Source: Pontixanthobacter sp. CEM42
Lineage (GTDB): Bacteria > Pseudomonadota > Alphaproteobacteria > Sphingomonadales > Sphingomonadaceae
Reading direction: 5' to 3'
Length of the DNA stretch: 64,000 nt
NCBI RefSeq assembly: GCF_017812015.1
Contig: NZ_JADQTN010000002.1
Coordinates: 620,001-684,000 of the forward strand
Shown here: piece by piece, positions 15,092 through 24,424 of the stretch
How positions within the stretch are numbered: position 1 is the first letter of the stretch
Layout: each line of letters starts with the position of its first letter
Made by a program: the position numbers and the translations under genes
The notes under the pieces: generated by a model
Databases searched by the model: none
What the model saw: only the letters and a program-made list of their open reading frames with translations
Told to the model about the DNA's origin: nothing

Positions 15092-15729
15092 ATTCACCCC
15101 AAAACCGGCCCCTTCTAATTTCCGATTGCGACGAAGTGCTGCTCCACATGGTTGCGCCATTTCGTGATTGGCTTGCCGAGAACGAAGGTGTGGAGTTCCG
15201 TATGGCCGGCAACAATTTTGCCAAGTCGATGCGTTGGCAGGAAAGCGGTGAACTGGTTGACGAAAAAGATATCTGGCGTTTGCTAGGTGGATTTTTCGAC
15301 ACTGAAATGTACCGGCAGACGCCAATCGAGGGTGCGATTGCGGGCATCAACACCATCGCAGAGAACGCCGACGTGGTGATTCTCACCAATCTCAATGACG
15401 CGCGTCAACAGATGCGGGCCGAGCAATTGGCCGAGCATGGCGTGCATGCACGCGTATTCACCAATCAAGGACCGAAAGGGCCTGCGCTTGCCAGTATTAT
15501 CGAAAAGTATCAGCCGGAACGCGCCATCTTCATCGATGATCTGCCGCAACATCATGAATCGGTTTCCGAAGTGGTGCCAGACGTGAAACGGCTCCACCTT
15601 TGCGGTGAGCCGATGCTGGCCCCGCTGATAGATTGTGCGCATGAAGCGGGCCACGCTCATGCGCGGATCGACAATTGGGCAGAGGCCCTGCCATGGCTCC
15701 AAAAAGAACTACACGGAGAGACGGTATGA
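15088..15729 (+). CDS. HAD-superfamily hydrolase
   Basis: The protein is 213 residues, starting at an ATGA overlap with the DUF3572 gene. HAD motifs are visible: motif I as SDCDEVLLHM (nucleophile Asp), motif II LTNLND, motif III Lys in GPKGPAL and motif IV FIDDLPQHHESV. It is therefore a likely phosphatase; substrate unknown. The tight DUF3572-HAD pairing recurs in related genomes as far as I recall. Confidence 0.82.
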   Translation: MNSPQNRPLLISDCDEVLLHMVAPFRDWLAENEGVEFRMAGNNFAKSMRWQESGELVDEKDIWRLLGGFFDTEMYRQTPIEGAIAGINTIAENADVVILTNLNDARQQMRAEQLAEHGVHARVFTNQGPKGPALASIIEKYQPERAIFIDDLPQHHESVSEVVPDVKRLHLCGEPMLAPLIDCAHEAGHAHARIDNWAEALPWLQKELHGETV

Positions 15730-16187
15730 GTATCGAAGCACGTTTGAAGGAGCTGGGTATCACGCTGCCCAACGCTGCTGCACCGGTCGCGAGCTATGTG
15801 CCGGTCGTGGTGCAAAATGATGTCGCTTATATTTCCGGCCAATTGCCATTCATTGACGGAAACTTGGTAACCGGAACGCTGGGCGAAGATGTCAGCCTGG
15901 AACGCGGTACCGCTGCTGCGCGCGCTTGCGGCCTCATGATCATGGCGCAACTGGTGAATGCGCAAATCTCGCTGGATCGAGTGGCGCGAATTGTGAAGCT
16001 CGGCGCGTTCGTCAGCTCGGCCAGTAATTTTTCAGACCAGCCGAAAGTCGCCAATGGCGCATCCGAGCTGATGTTTGATGTGTTTGGCGAAGCGGGCCGC
16101 CATGCGCGCAGTGCGGTGGGCGTACCCGTCCTGCCGTTACATGCTGCAGTAGAGGTGGATGCAATCATTGCTCTTCACCCTGCTTGA
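15726..16187 (+). CDS. RidA-family protein
   Basis: The protein is 153 residues, starting at ATG 15726, which overlaps the preceding stop (ATGA). The long family (YjgF-like with LGITLP start) pattern is clear: ISGQLPFIDG, FVSSASNFSDQPKVANGAS and the C-terminal ARSAVGVPVLPLHAAVEVDA with the Arg that binds the substrate carboxylate. RidA proteins hydrolyse reactive enamines and imines made by PLP enzymes. The gene overlaps the next one by 29 bases. Confidence 0.88.
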   Translation: MSIEARLKELGITLPNAAAPVASYVPVVVQNDVAYISGQLPFIDGNLVTGTLGEDVSLERGTAAARACGLMIMAQLVNAQISLDRVARIVKLGAFVSSASNFSDQPKVANGASELMFDVFGEAGRHARSAVGVPVLPLHAAVEVDAIIALHPA

Positions 16188-16932
16188 TACATGGCGCGCG
16201 CCCGCGCCGAATCCGGAGCGGATCAGTTGGTTAAGCAAATGGGATTATGCCCATCGCGGCTTACACGGCGATGGCGCGCCTGAGAATTCTCCGTCCGCTT
16301 TTGCAGAGGCTATTGGGCGAGGGCTCGGGATTGAGTGCGATGTCCAGCGAACCCGCGATGGTCAGGCGGTGGTGTTTCACGATTGGGAATTAGACCGGTT
16401 GACGGATGAGACCGGGCCGGTCGATCGCCGCAACGCGGCCGACATCGAGAAAATTCTGCTGTCAGGATCGAACGATGCGATTCCGCAACTGAGCCGCCTG
16501 CTCGATCAAATTGGCGGTGAAGTGCCGGTACTGATCGAGCTGAAATCTGCATTCGATCGTCGGATCACGCCGCTATGCTTGGCAGTAAAGCGTGCGCTTG
16601 AGGGGTATCGAGGACACTATGCAGTGATGAGCTATGATCCGCGGGTATCCAGCTGGTTTCACAAAAACACGCCAAAGGCAGTGTGCGGTCTGGTGGTGAA
16701 AGAAGCGGGCCGCCAATCGCTCAAAGCAAAGTGGGAACGCCGTGCTGCGCTATGGCACGCGAAGCCCGATTTTCTGGCGTATGATGTGCGTGATCTGCCC
16801 AGCACATTTGCCGAGTCGCAGCGCAAGCGGGGCATTCCTGTCCTAACCTGGACCGTGAATTCGGAGGAGCGGCGAGCGACAGCTTTGCTCCATGCTGATG
16901 CTCTGATCGCCGAACTCGAAAGCACGGCGTGA
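16159..16932 (+). CDS. Glycerophosphodiester phosphodiesterase
   Basis: The protein is 257 residues and cytoplasmic (no signal peptide). It has the GDPD TIM-barrel signature: first catalytic His and Arg in YAHRGLHGDGAPENS, metal ligands Glu and Asp in GIECDVQRTRDG, and the second His in VFHDWELDRLT. It cleaves glycerophosphodiesters to glycerol-3-phosphate and an alcohol. It overlaps the RidA gene by 29 bases and the FemAB-like gene by 4, so it is part of the same operon. Confidence 0.88.
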   Translation: MQSLLFTLLDTWRAPAPNPERISWLSKWDYAHRGLHGDGAPENSPSAFAEAIGRGLGIECDVQRTRDGQAVVFHDWELDRLTDETGPVDRRNAADIEKILLSGSNDAIPQLSRLLDQIGGEVPVLIELKSAFDRRITPLCLAVKRALEGYRGHYAVMSYDPRVSSWFHKNTPKAVCGLVVKEAGRQSLKAKWERRAALWHAKPDFLAYDVRDLPSTFAESQRKRGIPVLTWTVNSEERRATALLHADALIAELESTA

Positions 16933-18065
16933 GCGAAGCGCCGTTGGTAGCCAAAGTCGCCGGATCGGTTGGCGCGCTCGATAAAGCCGAATGGGACGCG
17001 CTGGCAGGCAGCGATAACCCCTTCATGTCGTATGATTTTCTCACAATCATGGAGGAATCGGGTAGCGTTGGCCCCGGCACTGGATGGCAAAGTGCGCCGA
17101 TCATTATTGAAGGTGAAAACGGCGAATTGCTGGCGGCGATGCCATCCTATCTGAAAGGCAATAGTCGCGGCGAATTTGTCTTCGATCACGCTTGGGCTGA
17201 TGCCTATCAGCGCGCTGGCGGCGAGTATTATCCGAAGGTGCAGATCGCGGCACCGCACACGCCCGCAACCGGACCGCGCTTGTTGTACGCAGACGAAAAA
17301 TACGCAGTGCCGTTACTGCGAGCTGCCGAACAATTATGCGCTGCGAACGGCTTTTCCTCGGCCCATGCAACCTTCTTAGAACCGGATCAGCTGCCGCTGT
17401 TCGAACAGGCCGAGTGGATGCTGAGGAGTGATATTCAATTCCATTGGTACAATCGTGACTACCAGTCGTTTGACGATTTCCTTGGCGCGTTGGCTTCACG
17501 CAAGCGCAAGGCGATCCGCAAAGAGCGCGCTGCAGCGCAGGACGGCGTTGAGATCGTCCACTTTTCGGGTGCCGAGATCACAGAAGGTCATTGGGATGCG
17601 TTCTGGGAATTCTATCAGGACACCGGCGCGCGCAAATGGGGGCAGCCCTATCTAACACGGCAAGCTTTCAGCCTGTTTAGCGAACGGATGGGCGACCGAG
17701 TGTTATTGATGCTGGCGCTGGAAGAGGGTGTGCCAATCGCTGGCGCCCTTAACTTTGTGGGCGGGACTGCGCTCTATGGCCGTTATTGGGGATGCAGCCG
17801 CGAGAAGCGCTTCTTGCATTTCGAGCTATGCTATTACCAAGCCATTGACGCGGCGATTGCGCGCGGATTGGAGAAGGTCGAAGCTGGCGCTCAGGGCGGT
17901 CACAAACTCACCCGAGGTTATGAGCCCTGCAAGACGTGGTCAGCCCATTGGATCGCTGATCCCGGTTTCCGGGACGCAGTATCCGATTTTCTTGAGCGCG
18001 AACGCGAAGGTATCGATGTCGACCAGATGTATCTGGGCGAAAGGACGCCGTTCAAGAAGACTTAA
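16929..18065 (+). CDS. FemAB-like/GNAT-fold N-acyltransferase (DUF482)
   Basis: The protein is 378 residues, starting at GTG 16929 inside a GTGA overlap with the phosphodiesterase gene. The sequence (NPFMSYDFLTIMEESG, FVFDHAWADAYQ, RKRKAIRKERAAAQ, LYGRYWGCSREKRFLHFELCYYQ, KVEAGAQGGHKLTRGYEP) is that of the peptidoglycan biosynthesis/recognition FemAB-like family (PF04339, DUF482). Relatives are thought to transfer acyl or aminoacyl groups; no substrate is established. It ends the overlapped operon and its last 4 bases overlap the convergent SEL1 gene. Confidence 0.85.
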   Translation: MSEAPLVAKVAGSVGALDKAEWDALAGSDNPFMSYDFLTIMEESGSVGPGTGWQSAPIIIEGENGELLAAMPSYLKGNSRGEFVFDHAWADAYQRAGGEYYPKVQIAAPHTPATGPRLLYADEKYAVPLLRAAEQLCAANGFSSAHATFLEPDQLPLFEQAEWMLRSDIQFHWYNRDYQSFDDFLGALASRKRKAIRKERAAAQDGVEIVHFSGAEITEGHWDAFWEFYQDTGARKWGQPYLTRQAFSLFSERMGDRVLLMLALEEGVPIAGALNFVGGTALYGRYWGCSREKRFLHFELCYYQAIDAAIARGLEKVEAGAQGGHKLTRGYEPCKTWSAHWIADPGFRDAVSDFLEREREGIDVDQMYLGERTPFKKT

Positions 18066-18391
18066 GCGACTTTGCGTTGCCCTGCGCGGAGCCATTCGCG
18101 AGCGCGGCGCTGTGCTTCGGCGATTTCGCGAGCGGTCATTTCTTCGGAAATATCGGCACGGCACCAAGCAGCTTCTTCGTGGCCCTTAGTGGCGGCCAGA
18201 TTGAACCATTTATGCGCTTCAATCAGATCGCAAGGTGCGCCGTGGCTACCGGTCGAGAAAGCGACGCCCAGATCAAAATAGGCGATATCTTCGCCTTGTG
18301 ATGCGGCGGCTAAGCATTCTGCGACCAGAAGGTCGGCTGCTTTAGTATCTACCGGAGTGGCGTTTCCGCCGTCGATTGCAGTGAATTGCAT
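18062..18391 (-). CDS. SEL1-like repeat protein
   Basis: The protein is 109 residues from ATG 18391, behind GGGGGAATAGAC. It contains one clear SEL1/TPR-like repeat, AYFDLGVAFSTG followed by DLIEAHKWFNLAATKGHEEA. There is no signal peptide. Such repeats mediate protein contacts; no partner can be named. A longer start 18 codons upstream has no ribosome-binding site. Confidence 0.78.
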   Translation of the reverse strand: MQFTAIDGGNATPVDTKAADLLVAECLAAASQGEDIAYFDLGVAFSTGSHGAPCDLIEAHKWFNLAATKGHEEAAWCRADISEEMTAREIAEAQRRAREWLRAGQRKVA

Positions 18392-18705
18392 GTCTATTCC
18401 CCCATTCGTCTGGCTGATCCCTTTCGCCAGTGATCCTTGGTTCACCCGAACATGGTCAACAAATGGTTAACGTGGATGCAAATAAATCACCGAATGGCTG
18501 GAAATTCCGGGCAAATCGTGATGTCGATCACTGAGCTTTCGAGTCTACTTATGCGCCTTTCGTGGATTGCATCTTGTGCCAAAAAAATGTGCCGCCTATA
18601 GGCCCGCGGAATTGGTCGAATGGAATGACCGGAAAAATCCGGCTTTTGCGGGGCATTCGCCTTGAAATTGCATTGTACTGGCTTGATCCGGGAGTTTTGG
18701 ACCTA

Positions 18706-19164
18706 ATGACCGCTGTGTCGATCGACGATATCGAAGTCCTTGAAAGAGTGAAGAAATCTCTCGAGCCGGATTATATCCCGGCGGAGGGCGATCCCTATAT
18801 GGATCAGAAGCAGCAGGATTATTTCCGGATGCTGTTGCTCGAATGGAAGAAATCGATTCATTCGGACTCCTCGGTCACTCTTCAATCACTGCAAGACGGA
18901 CCAATCCGCGAAGCCGATCTGAATGATCGCGCCTCCAGTGAAACCGATTGGAGCATTGAGCTCCGCACCCGCGATCGCCAACGCAAGCTGATATCCAAAA
19001 TCGATTCCGCTCTGCGCCGGATTGACGAAGGCGAATATGGCTATTGCGAAGTCACAGGCGATCCGATTGGCCTCAAGCGTTTGATGGCCCGACCGGTCGC
19101 CACTATGACGGTTGAGGCACAGGAAGCGCATGAACGCCGCGAAAAGATATCACGCGACGATTAA
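18706..19164 (+). CDS. dksA: RNA polymerase-binding transcription factor DksA
   Basis: The protein is 152 residues from ATG 18706, close to the E. coli length of 151. It has the long coiled-coil (DYFRMLLLEWKKSIHSD ... LISKIDSALRRIDEGEYGYC) and the C-terminal helix (EAQEAHERREK). The zinc finger is degenerate: only the first Cys (YGYCEVTGDPIGLKRL) remains of four, which is usual for alphaproteobacterial DksA and removes zinc or redox sensing. With ppGpp it retunes rRNA and amino acid promoters. A 260-base stretch upstream likely carries the promoter. Confidence 0.9.
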   Translation: MTAVSIDDIEVLERVKKSLEPDYIPAEGDPYMDQKQQDYFRMLLLEWKKSIHSDSSVTLQSLQDGPIREADLNDRASSETDWSIELRTRDRQRKLISKIDSALRRIDEGEYGYCEVTGDPIGLKRLMARPVATMTVEAQEAHERREKISRDD

Positions 19165-19299
19165 ATCGCCTCCGTTCGGCGCATTAAAATTCTTCCGATC
19201 AAGATTAAAGCTTCGTTAGCCACTCTTCCTCTATGAGAATCGCAATTCCTCTGATGAGGATTGTGTGCATCGAATGACGAAGAGGGTCTGACTGCAATT

Positions 19300-19674
19300 A
19301 TGTCTGGAGTAGACACCCGTAATATCTCGCGAGACAGCCTGTTCCTGATGGCCGAAGTGCGCCTTGAGGGAGAGCAGAGCGAACACCGTGTGAAAGTGCG
19401 CAATTTGTCTTCGGGCGGCATGATGGCCGAAGGGGGCCCGTCTGTGGTGCGCGGCGGCAACGTTTCTATTCAGCTTCGCAATATAGGTTGGGTAGAAGGC
19501 GTTATTGCCTGGGTTCAGGATGAACGCTTTGGGATTGCCTTCGCGAAAGAGATTGAACCCAAGTTAGCGCGCGCGCCTGTCGGCAGTGCTGAGAAAAGCT
19601 CACCGCGATTTACCCGGCCCTCTGGGATATATGCCGATCAATCCGCTGACCCCGCGCGGCTTCGGAACATTTGA
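19300..19674 (+). CDS. PilZ-domain protein
   Basis: The protein is 124 residues from ATG 19300, behind AGAGGG. A single PilZ domain spans about residues 8-95, with NISRDSLFLMAEV at the start and the NLSSGGMMAEGG version of the D/N-x-S-x-x-G motif. PilZ domains bind cyclic di-GMP through an RxxxR stretch plus this motif; the Arg pair is weak here, so binding is not certain. A disordered tail (about 30 residues) follows. It sits alone on the plus strand. Confidence 0.8.
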   Translation: MSGVDTRNISRDSLFLMAEVRLEGEQSEHRVKVRNLSSGGMMAEGGPSVVRGGNVSIQLRNIGWVEGVIAWVQDERFGIAFAKEIEPKLARAPVGSAEKSSPRFTRPSGIYADQSADPARLRNI

Positions 19675-19747
19675 CGCCTTCGCAATCGGCCACTGGCCTA
19701 CCTTTTCTACACTGACGACACCCCAATAAGCTGCTATCTCCGCAGGT

Positions 19748-21223
19748 ATGAGCTCTTTCGTGCGTATCCTGTCCATCTCGGCGATGTTGGTTTCGCTCGC
19801 TAGTTGCGGCAACAGTTTCGACGATGACGTAACCAGAGTCGCGTTCATCGGGACTTCCGATGACATTGCTACCAATGGTGTTCGATTGGCACCCGCTGGG
19901 CAGCATCTCCGCTCTGCGACTGCAGAAGGACTGGTTGCTCTAAACGCAATCGGTGAAGTCGTTCCTGCATTAGCCGAACGTTGGATCGTGACCGAAGACG
20001 GCCTCAGCTACATTTTCCGATTGAGAAATTCGAAATGGGAAGACGGTACTGCGATCACCAGCCAGAACGCGCTCCAGTCGATCGAACAAAATTTGGCCCA
20101 ATTGCAGGGCACCTCCCTCGGCGTTGATCTGGAGATTATCTCTGATATTCGCGCGATGACTGGACGAGTCATCGAGTTTCGCTTGAAAAGTCCGATGCCG
20201 CAGTTCCTCCAGCTTATTGCTCAACCGGAGTTGGGCTTGCGCAGAGGAGGAGTTGGTAAGGGACCAATGATCGCGGAGCGGGAGGATGATACGATTATTC
20301 TCTCTGTTTTGCCCCCTGAACAACGTGGACAATCGACACAGGAAGACTGGCAGGATGATTTTCGCCAGATCCGGATATTTAGCCTGCCTGCGCAAGCAGC
20401 GGCTGACCGTTTTGAAGCGGGCGAAGCAGATGCTGTGTTTAGCGGAAATTTGCTGAATCTGCCGGTGGCTGAAACCGGGCCGCTTTCCAGCGGCACGCTG
20501 AGGCTCGACGGTGTGTTCGGACTGTTCGGCCTGCGTTTTACCAATTCAAACGGCCTGCTTGACGATGCGCCGCTTAGAGAAGCGGTCGCAATGGGCATTG
20601 ATCGCACGACTCTGCTTCAGGCGTTTAATTTGGGCGGCTGGTCGCCGACCACGCGAATAGTTCCGGCCGAATTACCGAACAATCCCGTAGTTCCGACCGA
20701 GCGTTGGACAGATATGACCTTTGAAGAGCGCCGAGCCGAGGCGAAGCGCCGAGTGATTGCCTGGCGTGCGCAAAATCTGTCTGTCGAAGCGCAGCTATCG
20801 CTTTCTCTGCCCGATAGTCCTGGGTCGGATATTCTATTTTCTGAGTTGGTGAGCGATTTTGACGATATCGGCATATTATTGGAGCGCGCCGAGGCCGGAC
20901 AGAGAGCAGACATTGTGCTTGTCGATACGCTGGCGCGCTATGCCGACAAGCGATGGTTTCTGAACCAGTTTAACTGTGCGCTGGAACGTGGACTATGTTC
21001 GCCGGAAGCTGATGCGCTGGTGCTGGATGCCATTTCGGCAGCAAATCCTGCCACCACTGCGCAATTGCTGGCCGAAGCGGAGGAAGAATTGCTTGCCTCT
21101 CAGGCCTATATCCCGATCGGTGCGCCGGTCCGGTGGTCGCTGATCCGGGGGGGTGTAGACGGTTTTGCAGAGAACAGCTGGGGCCTGCATCCCTTGTTCC
21201 CGATGGCTTCACGCCCCAATTAG
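19748..21223 (+). CDS. Oligopeptide ABC transporter substrate-binding lipoprotein
   Basis: The protein is 491 residues. A lipoprotein signal (SISAMLVSLASC) is followed by a family 5 solute-binding domain: ALAERWIVTEDGLSYIFRLR, KWEDGTAITSQNAL, and the dibasic-looking LREAVAMGIDRTTLLQ block. Family members bind peptides or nickel at the outer face of the inner membrane. No permease or ATPase genes are nearby, so it is an orphan; it could work with transport genes elsewhere or serve another role. Confidence 0.82.
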   Translation: MSSFVRILSISAMLVSLASCGNSFDDDVTRVAFIGTSDDIATNGVRLAPAGQHLRSATAEGLVALNAIGEVVPALAERWIVTEDGLSYIFRLRNSKWEDGTAITSQNALQSIEQNLAQLQGTSLGVDLEIISDIRAMTGRVIEFRLKSPMPQFLQLIAQPELGLRRGGVGKGPMIAEREDDTIILSVLPPEQRGQSTQEDWQDDFRQIRIFSLPAQAAADRFEAGEADAVFSGNLLNLPVAETGPLSSGTLRLDGVFGLFGLRFTNSNGLLDDAPLREAVAMGIDRTTLLQAFNLGGWSPTTRIVPAELPNNPVVPTERWTDMTFEERRAEAKRRVIAWRAQNLSVEAQLSLSLPDSPGSDILFSELVSDFDDIGILLERAEAGQRADIVLVDTLARYADKRWFLNQFNCALERGLCSPEADALVLDAISAANPATTAQLLAEAEEELLASQAYIPIGAPVRWSLIRGGVDGFAENSWGLHPLFPMASRPN

Positions 21224-21241
21224 AGGGGGAAGGAGAGCATT

Positions 21242-21703
21242 ATGGTCGATAGTGACCGCAATCAGCCTGAGATATTTCGCCCGGAACGGACGGAGTCCGG
21301 TCAGGCGCAACCCATGGGATTTGAGCTACCCGTTGGGACTGATCCCGTTTCGATCCGCAAGCGGATTGAAGCGATGGAGCAATTGCTCGAGCGCAGCTTT
21401 CGCATCCCCGGGGTGAATTACCCAATCGGGCTTGATTCGATTATCGGTCTGGTGCCGGTGCTGGGCGATATCGTAACGACCGCAATGGGCGCTTACATTG
21501 TTTGGGAAGCCAAGAACCTTGGCCTACCCAAGTGGAAGATCTGGCGGATGATGGGCAATGTCGGTTTCGATGCCTTGCTCGGCGTTGTTCCGGTGGTTGG
21601 CGATGCGGCCGACTTCCTGTTCCGCTCGAACACGCGCAATTTGCGGATTGTGAAGAAGCACTTGGACAAGCACCATCCCGCCGCCCGCACAATTGATGGC
21701 TAA
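21242..21703 (+). CDS. DUF4112 membrane protein
   Basis: The protein is 153 residues. The conserved part begins at about residue 45 (LLERSFRIPGVNYPIGLDSIIGLVPVLGDIVTT pattern) and has two Gly/Val-rich hydrophobic segments (IIGLVPVLGDIVTTAMGAY; ALLGVVPVVGDAADFLF), the layout of DUF4112, a bacterial membrane family of unknown function. It lies 18 bases after the binding-protein gene and 49 bases before kynA. Confidence 0.8.
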   Translation: MVDSDRNQPEIFRPERTESGQAQPMGFELPVGTDPVSIRKRIEAMEQLLERSFRIPGVNYPIGLDSIIGLVPVLGDIVTTAMGAYIVWEAKNLGLPKWKIWRMMGNVGFDALLGVVPVVGDAADFLFRSNTRNLRIVKKHLDKHHPAARTIDG

Positions 21704-21752
21704 GCGAGCGAGATAGTTTCAAATTAAACCAGATTGCAGTTATAGGGCACGC

Positions 21753-22544
21753 ATGACCAAGAGCGTTACCTATTCGAGCTATCTCGATCTTCAAAAGATC
21801 CTCTCCTCACAGCATCCCGCGTCTGACGCGCATGACGAGATGCTGTTCATCGTGGTCCATCAGGCCAGTGAGTTGTGGCTGAAGCTGTGCCTGCACGAGC
21901 TGGTCGAAGCGCGTGAGCATATTGCTGCCGATACGCTTAGCCCGGCATTCAAAATGCTGGCGCGCGTTGCACGGGCGCAGAATCAGCTGATTTCGAGCTG
22001 GGATGTGCTGTCGACAATGACACCGCATGATTATTCATTGGTGCGCCCGCATTTGGGATCGTCGTCTGGCTTTCAGTCTGCACAATACCGATTGATGGAG
22101 TTCCTGCTGGGTGGGCGCAATCCGGATATGGTGACGATGCACGAAGCCACGCCTGATGTGGCGGCAGAACTTCATGCGGAACTGGATCGGGCCAGTCTTT
22201 ACGATGAAGCTGTCCGCCTGCTCGCGCGACGCGGCTTTGATATCCCGAGTGAAGTTCTCGAGCGCGAAATGCATTTACCGTGGACAGCATCTGAGGCTGT
22301 CGAGGCTGCATGGGCGGAGGTGTACCGCCACCCCAACAAGCATTGGGATTTGTACGAGCTGGCCGAGAAATTGGTTGATCTCGAATATCATTTCCAGCGT
22401 TGGCGCTTTGGACACCTCAAAACCGTTGAGCGGATTATCGGTTTCAAAAAGGGCACTGGCGGAACGGCTGGCGTGCCCTACCTCGAAGCCGTTCTGAAAC
22501 AGACGTTCTTCCCCGAATTGCTCTCTGTCCGGACAGCTATATGA
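21753..22544 (+). CDS. kynA: Tryptophan 2,3-dioxygenase
   Basis: The protein is 263 residues, close to the usual bacterial size. It has the TDO pattern YSSYLDLQKILSSQHP, DEMLFIVVHQASELW, SGFQSAQYRLMEF and VDLEYHFQRWRFGHL; the last contains the heme-region His. This heme enzyme opens the indole ring of tryptophan to N-formylkynurenine. It is the first gene of a three-gene kynurenine operon with 4-base overlaps. Confidence 0.95.
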   Translation: MTKSVTYSSYLDLQKILSSQHPASDAHDEMLFIVVHQASELWLKLCLHELVEAREHIAADTLSPAFKMLARVARAQNQLISSWDVLSTMTPHDYSLVRPHLGSSSGFQSAQYRLMEFLLGGRNPDMVTMHEATPDVAAELHAELDRASLYDEAVRLLARRGFDIPSEVLEREMHLPWTASEAVEAAWAEVYRHPNKHWDLYELAEKLVDLEYHFQRWRFGHLKTVERIIGFKKGTGGTAGVPYLEAVLKQTFFPELLSVRTAI

Positions 22545-23167
22545 GCAGGCAAATCTGGGACATCTCGCAGAAATTGCGGCCCGGGCTGCCGGTATGGCCC
22601 GGTGATACTGAATTCGCGCATGAGGGTACTTGGGCGATGGATGACGGATCGCCGGTCAATGTCTCGAAGCTTGCAATGTCCACGCATAGCGGCACCCATG
22701 CCGATGCTCCGCTGCATTATGATGAGGCAGGACTGGATAGTGCTGCGAGCGATCTGACGCCCTATATCGGCGAATGTCTGGTAATTGATGCACGCGGCGT
22801 AGGCTCGGAAATTGATGTTGGCGATTTGCCACATATCGATTCTGCGGACCGCGTATTGTTCCGGACTTATGAGAAATTCCCTCACGATAAGTGGGAAGAA
22901 GGTTTCACTGCGATTGCAGCTGAGACGATAAAATGGCTTGCGGTGCAGGGTGTAAAATTGGTGGGCATTGATACCCCTTCTATCGATCCGCAAAACTCCA
23001 AGACGATGGATGCGCATAAGGCGGTACTTGCGGCTGATATGCGGATTCTGGAGGGCCTAGTCCTCGATGATGTACCGGAGGGCCGATACGAGTTGATAGC
23101 CTTGCCACTGCCAATTGTTGGCGCTGATGCCTCGCCTATTCGTGCGATATTGAGGGAACTACCGTGA
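22541..23167 (+). CDS. kynB: Kynurenine formamidase (arylformamidase)
   Basis: The protein is 208 residues and belongs to the cyclase-like metal-dependent family: STHSGTHADAPLHYD carries the HxGTHxDxPxH zinc ligands, and GIDTPSIDPQNS continues the KynB-specific pattern. It releases formate from N-formylkynurenine. The start overlaps the kynA stop and the end overlaps kynU, so the three are translationally coupled. Confidence 0.94.
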   Translation: MSRQIWDISQKLRPGLPVWPGDTEFAHEGTWAMDDGSPVNVSKLAMSTHSGTHADAPLHYDEAGLDSAASDLTPYIGECLVIDARGVGSEIDVGDLPHIDSADRVLFRTYEKFPHDKWEEGFTAIAAETIKWLAVQGVKLVGIDTPSIDPQNSKTMDAHKAVLAADMRILEGLVLDDVPEGRYELIALPLPIVGADASPIRAILRELP

Positions 23168-24387
23168 GCCTCGTTGACGCTGCCCAGCAACTAGACGGCG
23201 CCGCTCCGCTCCGCGAATTTCGTGATCGCTTCGATTTGCCTGAAGGTGTGATCTATCTTGATGGCAATTCGCTCGGTGCTTTGCCGAGAGCCACCAAAGC
23301 TCGCATTGCCGAAGTGGTCGGGCAGGAATGGGGCGAGGGCTTGATCCGCAGCTGGAACAGCGCGGATTGGATCGCCCTACCGCAGCGTGTCGGAGGGAAG
23401 ATTGCGCCGCTGATCGGAGCGCAACCGCATGAAGTGATTGCTTGCGACTCCACCAGCGTGAATCTGTCAAAACTGATTGCGGCGGCGCTGCATATGCGTT
23501 CTGGCCGAAAAGCGATCCTGTCCGAACCCGGCAATTTCCCAACCGATATTTACATGGTCGAGGGGCTGGAAGCACAGGGTCTGGCGACTCGCAAACTCGC
23601 CGAACGCGATGCTCTAATCGACGCTCTCGATGAAGACGTGGCGCTGCTGATGCTTACTCACGTGCATTATAAGACGGGCGAAACGTTTGACATGGCAGCT
23701 CTGACCAAAGCTGCGCATGATGCCGGCGCTTTGGTGCTGTGGGATCTGTCGCATAGCGGCGGTGCGCTGCCGGTTGAATTGAACAAGTGTAACGCGGATT
23801 TCGCGGCCGGTTGCGGCTATAAATATTTCAATGGTGGGCCGGGCGCGCCCGCCTATGCCTACGTCGCGGAGCGGCATCACGGCGACTTGCAACAACCGCT
23901 CACCGGCTGGATGGGCCACGCGCAGCCCTTTGCCTTCGATGATGATTACGCGCCCGCGCCGGGGGTTGACCGGTTGCTCGCCGGAACCCCGCCGATCTTG
24001 GGATTGTCCGCGCTGGAAGTCGGTGTCGATATGATCGCCGAAATCGGTATCGACCGGCTGATTGCGAAGTCGCGCGAGCTAAGCGAGTTCTTCCGGCAAG
24101 CCATATCCGAACGTCTGCCCGATCTGGAACTGGTCAGCCCGACAGACCCGACCCAGCGCGGCAGTCAAATATCCTTCCGCCACGTAGAAGCTTATGCGAT
24201 CTGCCAAGCCCTGATCGCGCGCGGCATCATTGGCGATTTCCGCGATCCTGATATTCTTAGGTTCGGCTTCGCGCCTGCTTATGTGAGTTTTGAGGATGTT
24301 GCGCGGGCGGTTGAGGCGTTGGGCGAGATTATTGAGACCGGCGATTGGGATCGAGCCGGATTCAAGCAGCGTGCTGCCGTGACGTGA
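23164..24387 (+). CDS. kynU: Kynureninase
   Basis: The protein is 407 residues, starting at GTG 23164 (GTGA overlap with kynB). It is a fold type I PLP enzyme: YLDGNSLGALPRATKARI at the start, LWDLSHSGGALPVEL, and the PLP lysine in GCGYKYFNGGPGAPA. It cleaves kynurenine to anthranilate and alanine, completing the conversion of tryptophan to anthranilate. No further anthranilate-degrading genes follow, so the product may feed quinolone or biosynthetic use or be exported; that is unresolved here. Confidence 0.95.
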   Translation: MSLVDAAQQLDGAAPLREFRDRFDLPEGVIYLDGNSLGALPRATKARIAEVVGQEWGEGLIRSWNSADWIALPQRVGGKIAPLIGAQPHEVIACDSTSVNLSKLIAAALHMRSGRKAILSEPGNFPTDIYMVEGLEAQGLATRKLAERDALIDALDEDVALLMLTHVHYKTGETFDMAALTKAAHDAGALVLWDLSHSGGALPVELNKCNADFAAGCGYKYFNGGPGAPAYAYVAERHHGDLQQPLTGWMGHAQPFAFDDDYAPAPGVDRLLAGTPPILGLSALEVGVDMIAEIGIDRLIAKSRELSEFFRQAISERLPDLELVSPTDPTQRGSQISFRHVEAYAICQALIARGIIGDFRDPDILRFGFAPAYVSFEDVARAVEALGEIIETGDWDRAGFKQRAAVT

Positions 24388-24424
24388 TGTTCTGCGATGC
24401 TGTACCGAAAATCAGGCCACATAG

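Noticed and set aside
18562-18705. 48-codon N-terminal extension of DksA
   Set aside because: DksA length (152 residues) is right from ATG 18706; the extension has no family match and includes likely promoter DNA.
18706-19164. Loss of three zinc-finger cysteines in DksA as a defect
   Set aside because: Alphaproteobacterial DksA normally lacks them, so it is not a sign of decay.
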